From Candidatus Omnitrophota bacterium (GTDB lineage: Bacteria > Hinthialibacterota > Hinthialibacteria > Hinthialibacterales > Hinthialibacteraceae), in NCBI GenBank assembly GCA_013177805.1, contig JABLXU010000025.1:1-64000 (forward strand): DNA of 64,000 nt, read 5' to 3'. Below, in pieces: positions 44,659 through 54,614 of this stretch. The position numbers and the translations under genes are program-made. A model generated the notes under the pieces. The model saw only the letters and a list, made by a program, of their open reading frames with translations, was not told where the DNA came from and searched no databases. The stretch's first letter is position 1; every line of letters begins with the position of its first letter.

Positions 44659-46122
44659 TCAGTACAGCATGAAATGATCCACTCCCGTGGAAATTACATC
44701 GAAGACACGGAACGCGACCACCCGGTCGGAAGTGGATTCGTGGTTGGTGCTTTCCCAAGTAATGACCGCGGTGTTCCCCCGGAGTGCCGCGCGGGGCCGC
44801 CGGCTTTCACCCTGGTAATTGTCCACGGTTTCGCGTTCGCTGACAAAGAAGGTCCCGCCCAGCGGTTCCCCAGTGGTATCGAACAATCGAGCCTGCACCA
44901 AGTGAACCGTCAAGCCGGTCACATCGTTGTCCATGAAGGCCGCCAGCACCCGGCCCTGGGCGTCGATGGCGCAATCCACGCGGTCCGAGTTGGCGAATTC
45001 GAAATCATCGGTAGCGATCCGCGAATAGCGCAGGGTGCCGTCCTCATTGATCACGGTCAGATAGACTTCCCGCGCGCCGTCCCCGTTCGCGTCGGCCGAG
45101 TTGCATACCGCGTAGGCATCAACTCCGTTGCCATGAAATCCGGTTCCGTCTCCCCGGCCGCCGCCCGCCGGGCCTTCATTGCCCGCTAACGTGCCGAGGT
45201 CGATGTTATCCCCCTTGGGAGTCCCGTCGTTGGTGAACAAGCGGACCTGGGCGCGCCCGCCCTCGTTGAAACGCACCGCGAATCCATTCCGCGTGACGCC
45301 CACGCCGTGCCAGATTTCATTCGCCACGGCGTTGGAACTAACCAGACCCACCGGCCGCACTTCCTCCCCGCTGGGGGTTACGATCCGGTAGATGGCATGA
45401 TTGCCGGGTGCCGCGCCGCCATACTTCGTGACCAAATCGTCGGCCTGCCGGCTTTCGCCGATGATCACGATGTTGCCGTTGGATAGATAATCCCAATCGC
45501 CGATCCGGATGTTGCCCGCCGGCTCCGCGTCTTCATCCGAAACGCCGGACAAGACCGCGACCGGTTGTCCCGTGTTGGTCAGCAATTGCACAGCGGGAAA
45601 ATCCCCGCCGCCGCCCTCGTCCAAATTGATGTCCGCCAGCTCCGCGATTTCCTCGCCCAAGCTGAACGCCGTGGCGCCCATGCCCACGCCGTCACCGAAC
45701 AGGTTGGCCTTGATTTTAGGCCCCCACGCCGTGGCGCCGGCCACCGCGCTCCCATCCGACCGGAAAAAGGCCAGGAACTTGGTGGTCATGGTCTGGCCGC
45801 CCACACTCACCACGGTATCGGGTGTGATTGAAACGCCATTCCCGTCGAACATCGTCCACACCGCTTCCAAATCGCGCACCCCATCCCCGTCATCTTCCCA
45901 TCCGATGATGATGTTCCCATTGTTGGCAATGGCGGCTCCCAAACTCTCCGTGCTGGAATTGTTGATCGTATCCGGCGTGTTGATATACAAGGTGCTGGTT
46001 CTGGGCGTCAAGCCATTGTCCTCGGGCATCCCCGGAAACTCGGGCGCTTGCGCGTGGCACAGGAACGGCATCGTCAATAGACAAAGCCCCAGCGCCATGT
46101 AAAACCCTTTGGTTTTTGCCAT
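44659..46122 (-). CDS. Large secreted protein of unknown function with aromatic C-tail
   Basis: ATG 46122 follows GAGGTG; 487 residues with signal peptide GFYMALGLCLLTMPFLCHAQA. The mature protein is a series of beta-strand repeats rich in Gly, Asp and Asn (NNGNIIIGWEDDGDGVRDLE, GDWDYLSNGNIVIIGESRQA, DAQGRVLAAFMDNDVTG), suggesting a beta-propeller. Asp-rich DxDGDG/DANGDG turns may bind calcium. It ends in VDHFMLY, similar to other tails here. Its own promoter (46200-46229) and strong terminator suggest high expression. No enzyme motif is recognised. Confidence 0.75.
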   Translation of the reverse strand: MAKTKGFYMALGLCLLTMPFLCHAQAPEFPGMPEDNGLTPRTSTLYINTPDTINNSSTESLGAAIANNGNIIIGWEDDGDGVRDLEAVWTMFDGNGVSITPDTVVSVGGQTMTTKFLAFFRSDGSAVAGATAWGPKIKANLFGDGVGMGATAFSLGEEIAELADINLDEGGGGDFPAVQLLTNTGQPVAVLSGVSDEDAEPAGNIRIGDWDYLSNGNIVIIGESRQADDLVTKYGGAAPGNHAIYRIVTPSGEEVRPVGLVSSNAVANEIWHGVGVTRNGFAVRFNEGGRAQVRLFTNDGTPKGDNIDLGTLAGNEGPAGGGRGDGTGFHGNGVDAYAVCNSADANGDGAREVYLTVINEDGTLRYSRIATDDFEFANSDRVDCAIDAQGRVLAAFMDNDVTGLTVHLVQARLFDTTGEPLGGTFFVSERETVDNYQGESRRPRAALRGNTAVITWESTNHESTSDRVVAFRVFDVISTGVDHFMLY

Positions 46123-46199
46123 TATTTCACCTCGCACTTTTGGAATGTTCCGCCGCGCCTGGTGGCGCTACGGATATTTATAAATAAGTATAATTAAAT

Positions 46200-46229
46200 A
46201 ATCTAAATAGGATTCAAATGCTTTGTCAA
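46200..46229 (-). promoter_or_regulatory. Promoter of gene 44659-46122
   Basis: Minus strand TTGACA (46224-46229), 18-nt spacer, TAGATT (46200-46205), within an AT-rich stretch; leader about 70 nt. TTGACAA followed by TAGA after 16-18 nt recurs upstream of both CBM9-like genes. Confidence 0.5.
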
Positions 46230-46342
46230 CACAATTCTCACCGGGATTCATGGGCATTTGCCTTTTTCGGAACACATGGAGTTAGCGGGTAGAAAACCGG
46301 ATCTCTGGTTGTTTCTCTGTCATCCACCGTCGGATGGCGGAA

Positions 46343-48778
46343 TTATGATTCCCGGCGGGGCTCTTCGGACACCATTTGAATCCGCAGGGGAGCAGGCGTA
46401 TCGAGGTGCAGATCGCGCTGCGGGTACGCAATCGTAATCCCGGCGTCCCGGAACAAGTGGTCCAACCGGTGGCGGACATCGCTTTCCACGACCAGCCGGT
46501 TGGAAGTCTCCAGGCGGATCCAGAAAAACACCTCAAACAAAAGTGCGTTTTCGCCGAAGTCCCGGAAAACCACAAACGGCTCCGGCTTCTTGAGGATCAA
46601 CCCATGCTCGTCCACGGCCTTTTTCATGATCCGGAACACGTCCCGCAGGGGAGAACCGTAGGCGACTCCCAAGGCCACGGAGGTCCGGTATACGTCGTCG
46701 GTGAGCGTCCAGTTGATCACCTTGTTTTCCAAAATCTTGCTGTTGGGAATCAGGACGTCGATGTTGTTGAACGCCTGCACCTGGGTGCACCGGGCCCCCA
46801 CCCGCACTACCCGGCCCGCCGTGCCGTCCACGTCGATTAAGTCGCCCACCCGGATGGGCCGCTCCATCAGGATAATCAGGCCGCTGATGAAGTTATTAAA
46901 AATAGTCTGGGTACCAAAACCGATCCCAATGGCCACCGCGCCCCCCACCACCGCGAACATGGTCAAAGGAATACGGTAAACATGCAGTGTGTAGAACAAC
47001 AACACTATCAACAGCAAATAATACGACATCGGTTGCAGGGTGATCTGGGCACTCTCATGCACACCCAGGCGCGATAGGATGCGCTTCAAGACGACATAAC
47101 TGAAAAAGCGGATAGCCAGGATCCCGAACGCCAAATAGAAAACGATCGAGATCACCGTTCGGACGCGGAACGAGGTTTCCTGGGTTGTGCCATCCTCGAG
47201 AATGGATTTATATACATATATTTCTGTATTCAGTAGATTTTCGATTTTGTCTTTTCCGTAGGCCAGCCAATCATTCAAGGACCAGGATTTATAAATTTCA
47301 TCAATCTCAGCAATCAATTTGCTGTAATCCCGCTGCAAGATGGCGAGACTGTTCAAAATGTCCTGCACAAAACCGATTTGTTTTTCCAGAGCCGCTTTTT
47401 GTTCATCCAGATATTTCAAAAGGGTTTTTGATGGCTCTTCCAACGAATCCCGGCGGGAAAGCAAATTAATCAATCGGTTTCGCAAGACCGAGATGTACAC
47501 ATTCAAGCTGTTCTCCCGCTCTTTCAGCCCAGCGAGGGCTTTGACGGCCTCTTCCCGCCAAGGCGTGATCTGCCCCCGTTCGGCTGTGCCGTTGATGATT
47601 TCAAACCGTTGTTTCCAAATCCGGCGGCGTTCAGGAATCCACGTCAAACGGTTTTCCAGTGTACTCACGGCCAATTGCGCGGCTTCCCGTTCCAAGCGGC
47701 GGGCGTTGATTTCTTCCTCCTTATCCGGGGTGATCGCGGGATTGTCCAGCAAGGCCGTCAGTTTTTTATCCGCGGCCTCCAACGCTTTTTGTTGTTTACT
47801 CACTTCCTCCTTGAGCGAGGCCTCCGCTTTGTCATACACCGCCAGCTGGGTGTCCAGGTCAGCCTGAGTGAAAGAAACCGTCAGTTGGATCCATCGGATC
47901 CGCTCTTCCATCTCACGCAAACGGGTCTTGAAGGTTTCCACCCGTATCTGGGCGGTTTTCGATTCCAGATCCCGCAAGGTGACGATTTCCTGAGCTTCGC
48001 GGCGGTCCAGCCAAGCGGTCCGGGTTTGCGCCTGCAACAGGTCGGCCGCGCCCGGGTCCGTGTTGGCGTCCAGGGCATCCTTCACGCGCCGGTACACCGC
48101 CGCTTTTTGTTCCTGTTGCGCTTGCGCCCGTTTCAGGCTCTCCTGGGCGGTGGTCAAAATCCCGGTCACGCTTTTCTCCTGGTCTTGTTCGGCCTTCAAC
48201 TCGTCCCGGAGCCGGTCGAGCAAAACATAGGAATACGGCGGTTTTTCATCCGGACCCTGCCGCCGGATTTTCTCCAGATTATCTTTGGCTTCTTTCAGCG
48301 AATTTTCCGCGTTCACCATCCGCTTCAACAGGCTGATCTGCTGCGTATAAACCGACTGAAGCTGACCCAATAAGTCGATTTGTTTTTGGATTTCCTCGAG
48401 GATGGCGGGGGGGCGCACCGGCGGAGAAGCGCTGAGGACCTCCTGCAGCGAACTGATTTCTTTCGCTGTTTCCTCCATGCGGGCTTGAATACTTTCCAGA
48501 GAGTACTGTCCACCAACGGTTCCGGCCGCCGGAGGAACGGATGCGGTCGCGGCTGTCTCGGATTTCGGCGCCGGAGGCTGGGGAATGGGAGGAACCGCCT
48601 GCGCCGCCGTGTCGAGAGTGGCGGGGGCGTCGGTGGAAGCCGCCGCCGGCGGCTGTTGCGCCCACGAGGCCCTCATCCCGGTTCCCGCTACCAGGCTGGC
48701 CCACAGCCACATCAGGCCTACAAGGAATGAAAACCAGAGGCTTTTTAAAAAATATTTACAAACACTGGATAAATTCAT
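46343..48778 (-). CDS. MscS-family mechanosensitive channel with long periplasmic coiled coil
   Basis: ATG 48778 opens with a signal/anchor (YFLKSLWFSFLVGLMWLWASLVAG); the upstream frame to 48976 lacks a ribosome-binding site. The product is about 811 residues. After a Pro/Ala-rich linker, roughly residues 95-530 are an extended Glu/Lys/Gln/Leu coiled coil outside the inner membrane. Several TM helices follow, the last being the pore helix (VGGAVAIGIGFGTQTIFNNF), then the MscS beta domain (ERPIRVGDLIDVDGTAGRVV, NNIDVLIPNSKILENKV) and the alpha/beta C-terminus. The architecture resembles MscK/YbiO-type large MscS channels that release solutes on osmotic down-shock. Confidence 0.88.
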   Translation of the reverse strand: MNLSSVCKYFLKSLWFSFLVGLMWLWASLVAGTGMRASWAQQPPAAASTDAPATLDTAAQAVPPIPQPPAPKSETAATASVPPAAGTVGGQYSLESIQARMEETAKEISSLQEVLSASPPVRPPAILEEIQKQIDLLGQLQSVYTQQISLLKRMVNAENSLKEAKDNLEKIRRQGPDEKPPYSYVLLDRLRDELKAEQDQEKSVTGILTTAQESLKRAQAQQEQKAAVYRRVKDALDANTDPGAADLLQAQTRTAWLDRREAQEIVTLRDLESKTAQIRVETFKTRLREMEERIRWIQLTVSFTQADLDTQLAVYDKAEASLKEEVSKQQKALEAADKKLTALLDNPAITPDKEEEINARRLEREAAQLAVSTLENRLTWIPERRRIWKQRFEIINGTAERGQITPWREEAVKALAGLKERENSLNVYISVLRNRLINLLSRRDSLEEPSKTLLKYLDEQKAALEKQIGFVQDILNSLAILQRDYSKLIAEIDEIYKSWSLNDWLAYGKDKIENLLNTEIYVYKSILEDGTTQETSFRVRTVISIVFYLAFGILAIRFFSYVVLKRILSRLGVHESAQITLQPMSYYLLLIVLLFYTLHVYRIPLTMFAVVGGAVAIGIGFGTQTIFNNFISGLIILMERPIRVGDLIDVDGTAGRVVRVGARCTQVQAFNNIDVLIPNSKILENKVINWTLTDDVYRTSVALGVAYGSPLRDVFRIMKKAVDEHGLILKKPEPFVVFRDFGENALLFEVFFWIRLETSNRLVVESDVRHRLDHLFRDAGITIAYPQRDLHLDTPAPLRIQMVSEEPRRES

Positions 48779-49286
48779 GGCATCTGTATACCCGACTGCA
48801 AAGAAATGGGTGTGTTTTGCCCTTTTTAGAGCCACCCTCACCCTGACCATTTCCCAGAATGGTTCAACATTATGCTCCATCATCCAATCCCAAATATCGC
48901 AGCGAGAAATGACTGAATTCTTGCAAATAGGGGGGAGATCGGTGGCTGACCGGATTCCTTCGCACAATTCCCGCAACCCTATTTTCAGTTTTCACACCAG
49001 ACGGCAATTTCTTCGAATTCATTCCCGCGGTCATTCCTGCCATAGAAGACAACCCGGGCCTGCAATCCCGTGTCACTGCTTTCATAGATAAAAAGTGGCC
49101 AGTCTGAGATTCCATCATCCGTTTTTGGAAACGGCCCGGCCTCCCCCTCCGCGCCGGGGAATTCCTGGTAGGGCCGAAATCCACCCATGAGGTGGAGAAG
49201 AACACAGATACCTTTCCTCTCCATCCTCTTGGAGAAAAGATTACAGTAATTGAGGATCAGAAGAGAATGGGCCTGTCAAGGCATGA
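48779..49286. other. Intergenic region with repeat core and a doubtful small frame
   Basis: 508 bp. The segment 48829-48870 (GAGCCACCCTCACCCTGACC, ATTTCCCAGAATGGTTC) is a short, partly degraded copy of the dispersed repeat. A possible 79-residue minus-strand frame is listed separately at 48985-49224. Nothing else is supported. Confidence 0.4.
48985..49224 (-). CDS. Doubtful 79-residue open frame, possible gene remnant
   Basis: The second half reads like ordinary protein (ISDWPLFIYESSDTGLQARV, VFYGRNDRGNEFEEIAVW). AGAGG abuts the ATG directly, too close for good initiation, and there is no promoter or partner gene. It may be a remnant of a longer gene or chance coding potential. Confidence 0.25.
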   Translation of the reverse strand: MERKGICVLLHLMGGFRPYQEFPGAEGEAGPFPKTDDGISDWPLFIYESSDTGLQARVVFYGRNDRGNEFEEIAVWCEN

Positions 49287-50132
49287 TCACATGGCAACAT
49301 GCGCCACCTCACCCCCACTTTTCGGATCGGGTGAATCAGTATTTGTACCTTTCAAAATGGAGTCCAAGTGAGCAGGACTTTTTTCTTGAGTGGAATCCGG
49401 CAAAATAACGCTTTGAAGCCCGTAAAATCCCCGCTTCTGGAGCCACATCACCCCCATCAAGTCCCACAAACCTATCCATAGCCTGTTGTGAATTGTGTAC
49501 TTAGTCGTTCCCTTGTGCCGGGGACGGTGGTTCACCGGCTGCTCCTCGATTCGATACCCCTGGTTAACCACTAAAGTCGGCAAAAAACGGTGCATTCCCT
49601 TAAATAATGGCAAGTTCGATACACATTCCGGTCGGAATGCCCGAAGAGAACAACCCACGTCACGCACAGTCTTCCCTGTCATCCAGTTCCGGAAGCCATT
49701 GGCGATCCGGGAGGCGGCTTTACGTCTCCACGTATCCCGCCTTTCTCGCCGGTATCCATTCACCATGTCGACGTCACCCGACATGATCCGTTGGACCAGG
49801 GCGGGGATATCCCGGGGATCGTTTTGCCCATCTCCATCCATCGTCACGATCACTTGGCCACGGGTCTGTTGAAATCCCAGCCATAAGGCAATGGATTGGC
49901 CTTGACCGGGGTGTAGATGAAAGGCACGGTGAACCGGTTTCTCGCGGGCCTGACGGTCCAACAATTCGCCGCTCCCGTCCTCCGACCCATCATCTATCCA
50001 TACCACTTCATAAATCCATGGATAGGAAGATAATACACTATCGATTTCCCCGGCTAAGCCCAGGATGTTTTCTGCCTCGTCCCGGACCGGAATGACGATA
50101 GAAACATGGACATATGATCCATCACCCCGCAT
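49287..50132 (-). CDS. Family 2 glycosyltransferase (polyprenyl-phosphate sugar transferase-like)
   Basis: AAGGAG lies six nt before ATG 50132; 281 residues. The GT-A fold of the dolichol-phosphate-mannose-synthase type is evident: SIVIPVRDEAENI, WIDDGSEDGS, TMDGDGQNDPRDIPAL with the Asp-x-Asp metal site, GYRRERRDTWRRKAASRIAN and DVGCSLRAFR. A short amphipathic C-terminus replaces the usual membrane helices. Such enzymes move a sugar from a nucleotide donor to polyprenyl phosphate at the inner membrane. The divergent neighbour encodes a GT39/83-like transferase that uses such lipid-linked sugars, so the two may act in sequence. Confidence 0.88.
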   Translation of the reverse strand: MRGDGSYVHVSIVIPVRDEAENILGLAGEIDSVLSSYPWIYEVVWIDDGSEDGSGELLDRQAREKPVHRAFHLHPGQGQSIALWLGFQQTRGQVIVTMDGDGQNDPRDIPALVQRIMSGDVDMVNGYRRERRDTWRRKAASRIANGFRNWMTGKTVRDVGCSLRAFRPECVSNLPLFKGMHRFLPTLVVNQGYRIEEQPVNHRPRHKGTTKYTIHNRLWIGLWDLMGVMWLQKRGFYGLQSVILPDSTQEKSPAHLDSILKGTNTDSPDPKSGGEVAHVAM

Positions 50133-50832
50133 GACGATCTCCTTGAATCAGGTTTATCTGGGAAGTGCGTATTTTCTTCATGAAAGGCTATCAGAAATCC
50201 AATCGAGCCAACCACATCGATCGGCCCCTTCTCCCCTCTCTCCCGAAGAAAAGCCAGGGGAAGGGGAGGATTGTTCACCACGCCACGGCTTGCCCGATTG
50301 GATTTCCACCCCACGAAACCAGTTGAGTCCCCCTTCTTGGGACAATTTGATGCCCGCCTACGGATTCTACCAGGGACGGCACACGGAGTTCCGCATCTCC
50401 CCCCTGATCCTAAAATAATCAGGCGATGATGATATTCAAAGGAGAAAAAATGAAATTCCCATACGGGAATGCAAACGACAATTAGACCTCGATCCCAAGA
50501 ACAATATAATATCCTTATAATATCCTTGTATTTTGGATGAAAATAGTTTTATTTCTTATTATAGCCGATTAGGCGATAATCTCATAAAATCTCCCTACGG
50601 TGAAAAGCGCAGGGCATGAATGACCTTTTCGGGATCTATTGAAATTCAAGAAACTTTTTTTCTAGCACCATTATATCGAATTACATATTTTATATTTTTT
50701 CAATATGCAAATTACAAATTATATATAAAATTGTATTTCCATGATCCGTTATGGGTAATCTCCGTTTCCTTAGGCAATCCACTATGACATTGGTTGCGAG
50801 CGGCCACTCTTATACCGTTCACATTCTCTTCC
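50133..50832. other. AT-rich divergent intergenic region
   Basis: 700 bp without a supported gene. 50226-50272 is a dispersed-repeat-like core (CCCCTTCTCCCCTCTCTCCC, then GAAGAAAAGCCAGGGGAAGG). An 11-bp unit ATAATATCCTT is repeated in tandem at 50506-50516 and 50517-50527. From about 50480 to 50760 the DNA is markedly AT-rich compared with its surroundings and presumably carries the promoter of the plus-strand glycosyltransferase gene, though no clean -35/-10 pair stands out. Confidence 0.45.
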
Positions 50833-52425
50833 ATGCGTGAAAATTATCTCCACATTCTGGGCATCCTGGGCGTATGGGCGCTCCTCTACTTACCTGGCTT
50901 GGGGCGGTACGAAATGGAATTCGAAGAAGGCCGCCGGGCTCTGGCGGCCCGGGAAATGCACCAAAGCGGTTCCTGGATGCATTCCACCGTCTTGCAAGAA
51001 ACCTATCTCAACAAGCCGCCGGGATTCTCCTGGCTGGTTCTTTTAGCCTCAAGCCTTCAAGGCAAGGTCACCGAATGGAGTGTCCGGTTTCCATCCGCGG
51101 TGGCCACCTTGGCCACCGCATTCTTCGTGTACAGATTCGCGCCGGATATTTTCAATTCCCGTGTTCGTTTCTTCGCCGCGGCTCTGTTTCTCTTGACTTT
51201 CATGACCAGCGAAAAAGGGCGTCAAGGAGAAATCGACGCGGCTTTCGCCCTGTTCGTCTGGGCCGCCCTCCATTCTGCGTGGTCAAGTATTGCTTCCAAA
51301 CCGCATTGGTTTAAATGGTTTCTATCCGGAGTAATGCTTGGCGGAGCCTTTCTCCTCAAAGGTCCTCCCGCTTTGTTATTTTATTATGGAACTTTCATCC
51401 CCTTCTATTTATACAAACGCCGACTTATATCGTGGCTGGTTTCATCTCATCACGGATGCGCGATTCTGGGATTGATGGCCGTGATATCGGTGTGGCTGGT
51501 TCCCCTCCTCCGGCAACTGGGGTGGGACCCCTTAGGAGAGACCTTGATGCGGGAAATCGGCCGGCGGGGAGTCGCGTCACCGGTTTTTTTAATGAATCAG
51601 GCTGAGTTGATACTCCGTCTGGTGGGTGGAATGCTGCCGGGCGTGATATGGCTTCCCGTTTATTTCGGCCGCCACCGATGGAAGAACGTGGATTCCCGGA
51701 TTCAGGAGACACAAACTTTTCTGCTTTGCTTGCTGACCACACCATTGATATTCTTTTTATATTTCCCGGGAGCCCGCGTCCGTTACTTATATCCTGTTAT
51801 CCCCGCCGTGGCCTTGCTGGCATCCTGGGCATGGAGCCGTTCGCGTGAATCTTCGGGCGATCCCTATCTTTGGATTGCCCATAGACTTTTTGCCCTTTCC
51901 GTTGTCCTCGGTGCGGGTTTGACCTCGATGGGGGCCGCCTGGGCCGCCTGGCACTATCCTTCTCATTTCATTTGCTTCGCGATGGGGGGAGGAATAGCCT
52001 TGTTGCTCGGGATCTGGCTGATGACTCGTCTCTGGGACAGTCTCTCATTTCCCGTGTCCGTGGGTCAGATCCTGGTATTGGCGTGCTTGATCCATACCAG
52101 TATTCAAGCCCGGGTGGTGGAGAAAGAACTTGAACACGAATGCCGCGATACAGCCAGAAAGATATCCGATTGGGTGCCGCCATCCCCCCGCCTCTATACC
52201 CTGACGTGGAATTATTTCGGATTGTTCTATTATGTTGATACTCCCGTGATCCACATACACGCCCTGTCCGATCTGCCCCCCGGTGAAAGGGAATATACCG
52301 TGGTATATGGACCGGAGGCCGGTCCAGATGCATGGAAAAAATATAAAATTACCAACTGGGAGACTATCCCTGTCCCTAAAGGAGGCATGATTTGGCTGAT
52401 CCGGTTAAATGAAAAATCTGATTAA
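50833..52425 (+). CDS. GT39/ArnT-like integral membrane glycosyltransferase
   Basis: ATG 50833 is preferred over a TTG at 50794; 530 residues. Topology: helix 1 (ILGILGVWALLYLPGLG), the acidic first periplasmic loop MEFEEGRRALAAREM with the catalytic-type Glu, then NKPPGFSWLVLLASS, about 11 more helices, and a C-terminal periplasmic domain (LYTLTWNYFGLFYYVDTP). GRQGEIDAAFALFVW is the second conserved loop. This is the GT-C pattern of PMT/ArnT enzymes, which transfer a sugar from a polyprenyl-phosphate donor to lipid A, protein or glycan. The acceptor is unknown. Confidence 0.85.
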   Translation: MRENYLHILGILGVWALLYLPGLGRYEMEFEEGRRALAAREMHQSGSWMHSTVLQETYLNKPPGFSWLVLLASSLQGKVTEWSVRFPSAVATLATAFFVYRFAPDIFNSRVRFFAAALFLLTFMTSEKGRQGEIDAAFALFVWAALHSAWSSIASKPHWFKWFLSGVMLGGAFLLKGPPALLFYYGTFIPFYLYKRRLISWLVSSHHGCAILGLMAVISVWLVPLLRQLGWDPLGETLMREIGRRGVASPVFLMNQAELILRLVGGMLPGVIWLPVYFGRHRWKNVDSRIQETQTFLLCLLTTPLIFFLYFPGARVRYLYPVIPAVALLASWAWSRSRESSGDPYLWIAHRLFALSVVLGAGLTSMGAAWAAWHYPSHFICFAMGGGIALLLGIWLMTRLWDSLSFPVSVGQILVLACLIHTSIQARVVEKELEHECRDTARKISDWVPPSPRLYTLTWNYFGLFYYVDTPVIHIHALSDLPPGEREYTVVYGPEAGPDAWKKYKITNWETIPVPKGGMIWLIRLNEKSD

Positions 52426-52804
52426 CGATCTGGTTCGACCGGCCCCCGCGTTCCTTTTCCCGGAAATCAGAATGGAATCCTATCGCAACGGGAGGGGATA
52501 AAATCCCGAATCCCTTCCTTCCCCTGGGGGAGGATGATTATTCCGTCAAGCAGTTGGAGATCGCCAAGCCGATAGATTATCTAACAGATTTCCCGCCGGT
52601 CTGCCCCTCTTAACTCGCACTAAAGATTTACTCAAAAGGGAGGGAGGAAAAATTTCCCGCTGCTTGCCACTTTCCTCAAGAACACTCCAAGCGGATGAAC
52701 CTGGAATCAGATGAATCTGAAATAAAATGGGCAGTCTCATTTTCGGAGACTGCCCTCTTTCCCATTGTATTAAACCTCTATTCAATCCAAGAGCCCAGAT
52801 TGGC
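52426..52804. other. Convergent intergenic region with terminator
   Basis: 379 bp between convergent genes. It contains the terminator at 52729-52755 for the CBM9-like gene and a short C-rich/G-rich stretch (CCCTTCCTTCCCCTGGGGGA near 52515) reminiscent of the dispersed repeat. Nothing else is supported. Confidence 0.4.
52729..52755 (-). terminator. Rho-independent terminator of CBM9-like gene 52805-54274
   Basis: GGGCAGTCTC (52729-52738) pairs with GAGACTGCCC, and ATTTTATTTC follows on the minus strand. The same stem sequence recurs in the terminator of the paralogous gene (54575-54614). Confidence 0.75.
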
Positions 52805-54274
52805 TCAATACAACGACCACTCTGTTACGGACACGGCGCCCGGGGAAAGCACGATATCCCCATAGGTCAGCTCGTTGTGGGGATAGCCATTCCAGTTCAT
52901 CTGGGCTTCACGGTTCGCGCCATCGTCATCGTTGACGGCGATGTTGAAGCCCATGACGGCCCCATCCGCGGGATTCATGATGGTGGCTTTTAGAACCTTG
53001 AATTCAATTTGATACCCCGTGCTGGTGATGGTCGAAGCCGCGACCCAGTCCGCGTCGGCCCCGAAGATGGGATTATTGGCTTCATTGTCCCGCCACGCGC
53101 CGTTTGTCGTATAGACGAATTGACCTTCGTACAAACTGGCGGTACTGCGGCCGCTGTCATTGCTGTTGTCCGCGTCGAAGAAAATTTCGACGGAATCGTC
53201 TTCCCACGTGGAACCATCTTCGGACCCGGCTGCCGCTGAATCGGAAACGAGCAGTTCGTCGGTCACATCGACCGCCACATAGACGGCTTCGCTGTCATGA
53301 ACCACCCAGAAGGAATAACTGAGATCGCTGGGTTCGAACTCGTCATCCCCTGCGTTGATATCGAAGGTGGAGTTGAACGAATTCTGATCGATCTTCTGCG
53401 CTCCGGCGTATTCGGCCGCGTTGATCTTCCCATCCACCGTAGGCGGCGTCGTCACCTTGGGCGCGGTGTATTGCTTGATACCGAGGAGCAGGTTCCCATA
53501 GGTGGCCTCGGTATGGGGGCTTCCCACCCAGATGAGTTGCCGCTCGTTGTTGCCGCCGTCATCGTCATCATTGACCGCCACCGTGAAGCCAATGATATCC
53601 CCGGGCTTTGGATTGCCCAGTTTCGACAGCGAAATGCGGAATTCCGCCTCGTAGCCGGTACCATCGTCAAGCCAGGCGGTTTTCGCGTACCAATCGCCGT
53701 TGGGGCCATAGGACGGATTCCCGGCTTCCGCGTGCCGGTACGCGTTGTTGGCCGTGATAACAAACTGGCCTCCGGTCCCCACCACCTCGGGATTGGTTCC
53801 CGTAGTATCCCGGGTAGGAAAGTTGCTGTTATCGCCGTCCACGAAGACTTCCACGCTGTCATCCAGCCACGTATTGCCATTTTCGGAATTTTCTTCCGCG
53901 GAATCGGTCTCGATAAAATCGTCTGTTACCCGCACAGCCACATAAAGGTTCTGCGCGTCGTACCCCACCCAGAGCCGCATACCAATATCATTGGCATCCC
54001 ACGGTTCGGTGGTGGCGTCTCCCAATGTTCCACCCCGGAACAGGTCTTCTTTCGTGTCATCATAAAAGACCCGCCAATACGAGTCGCCCCCGCCTGGCGT
54101 GGCGCCGCCCGCCCATTTCCAGACGTCCAACTCATCGATGGAACCATCGATGGTGGGCGCCTGAGGCAAGGGCAAGGCGATCTGAAACTTGATGGGATCG
54201 ATCGTCGCCCGGTCCGCTTGGCTCATCCCGGCTGCCCCTGCGATCACGAGTGCTAAAATCAAGAGTTTTTTCAT
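52805..54274 (-). CDS. Secreted protein with two CBM9-like domains and WSLY tail
   Basis: GGAGG lies nine nt before ATG 54274; 489 residues with signal peptide KKLLILALVIAGAAGMSQA. Two carbohydrate-binding family 9-like domains (about 25-270 and 275-480) each begin with an IDG motif (TIDGSIDELDVWKW; TVDGKINAAEYA) and continue LYVAVRVTDDFIE, DDSVEVFVDGDNSNF; VYVAVDVTDELLV, DDSVEIFFDADNSN. The Asp/Asn clusters in these blocks suggest calcium binding. CBM9 modules bind glycan chain ends; no catalytic domain is attached. It ends VTEWSLY. It is a paralogue of the next minus-strand gene upstream, with a matching promoter block and terminator. Confidence 0.85.
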   Translation of the reverse strand: MKKLLILALVIAGAAGMSQADRATIDPIKFQIALPLPQAPTIDGSIDELDVWKWAGGATPGGGDSYWRVFYDDTKEDLFRGGTLGDATTEPWDANDIGMRLWVGYDAQNLYVAVRVTDDFIETDSAEENSENGNTWLDDSVEVFVDGDNSNFPTRDTTGTNPEVVGTGGQFVITANNAYRHAEAGNPSYGPNGDWYAKTAWLDDGTGYEAEFRISLSKLGNPKPGDIIGFTVAVNDDDDGGNNERQLIWVGSPHTEATYGNLLLGIKQYTAPKVTTPPTVDGKINAAEYAGAQKIDQNSFNSTFDINAGDDEFEPSDLSYSFWVVHDSEAVYVAVDVTDELLVSDSAAAGSEDGSTWEDDSVEIFFDADNSNDSGRSTASLYEGQFVYTTNGAWRDNEANNPIFGADADWVAASTITSTGYQIEFKVLKATIMNPADGAVMGFNIAVNDDDGANREAQMNWNGYPHNELTYGDIVLSPGAVSVTEWSLY

Positions 54275-54383
54275 CAGACTGCCCCTCCATCATGTTTTGG
54301 GATTGTTCCTGTACGCTGAGGCAGGAGACACCTCGCAGGAAAAATCCCGCCGCAGCGTATCAGAACATACTTGATGGGATTAT

Positions 54384-54411
54384 TTTCTAACAGATAGGAA
54401 GGTCTTGTCAA
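54384..54411 (-). promoter_or_regulatory. Promoter of CBM9-like gene 52805-54274
   Basis: Minus strand GCTAGATTGACAAG with -35 TTGACA at 54406-54411, 16-nt spacer, -10-like TAGAAA at 54384-54389, then ATAAT. Predicted leader about 100 nt. The block around it is shared with 56420-56447. Confidence 0.5.
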
Positions 54412-54574
54412 TCTAGCGAGTGAGATTTTCGCAATTGATTCGATTATCTCGTATATCAAGTGGATTAGCCAGAAACACAAAACGTCGTGGAGGTTCGCGC
54501 CTGAGGAATCACAAACCAACCGGGCCCCGCCATGGGAGCCGAAGCGGCCTGGATCACGAAACGTATCACCCTTA

Positions 54575-54614
54575 TAAAAAAAACAAGGCAGCCTCTTCCT
54601 CTGAGACTGCCCTT
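54575..54614 (-). terminator. Rho-independent terminator of CBM9-like gene 54646-56145
   Basis: On the minus strand GGCAGTCTC pairs with GAGGCTGCC (one G-U pair) around a 7-nt loop, and eight T's follow. Confidence 0.75.

Noticed and set aside
50480..50760. AT-rich stretch as a possible origin or horizontally acquired insert
   Set aside because: No DnaA-box cluster, integrase, tRNA or flanking repeats; probably just a long promoter region.
53297..54256. 319-residue plus-strand open frame
   Set aside because: Antisense to the CBM9-like gene; its Ile/Val-rich pattern mirrors the Asp/Asn-rich true frame.
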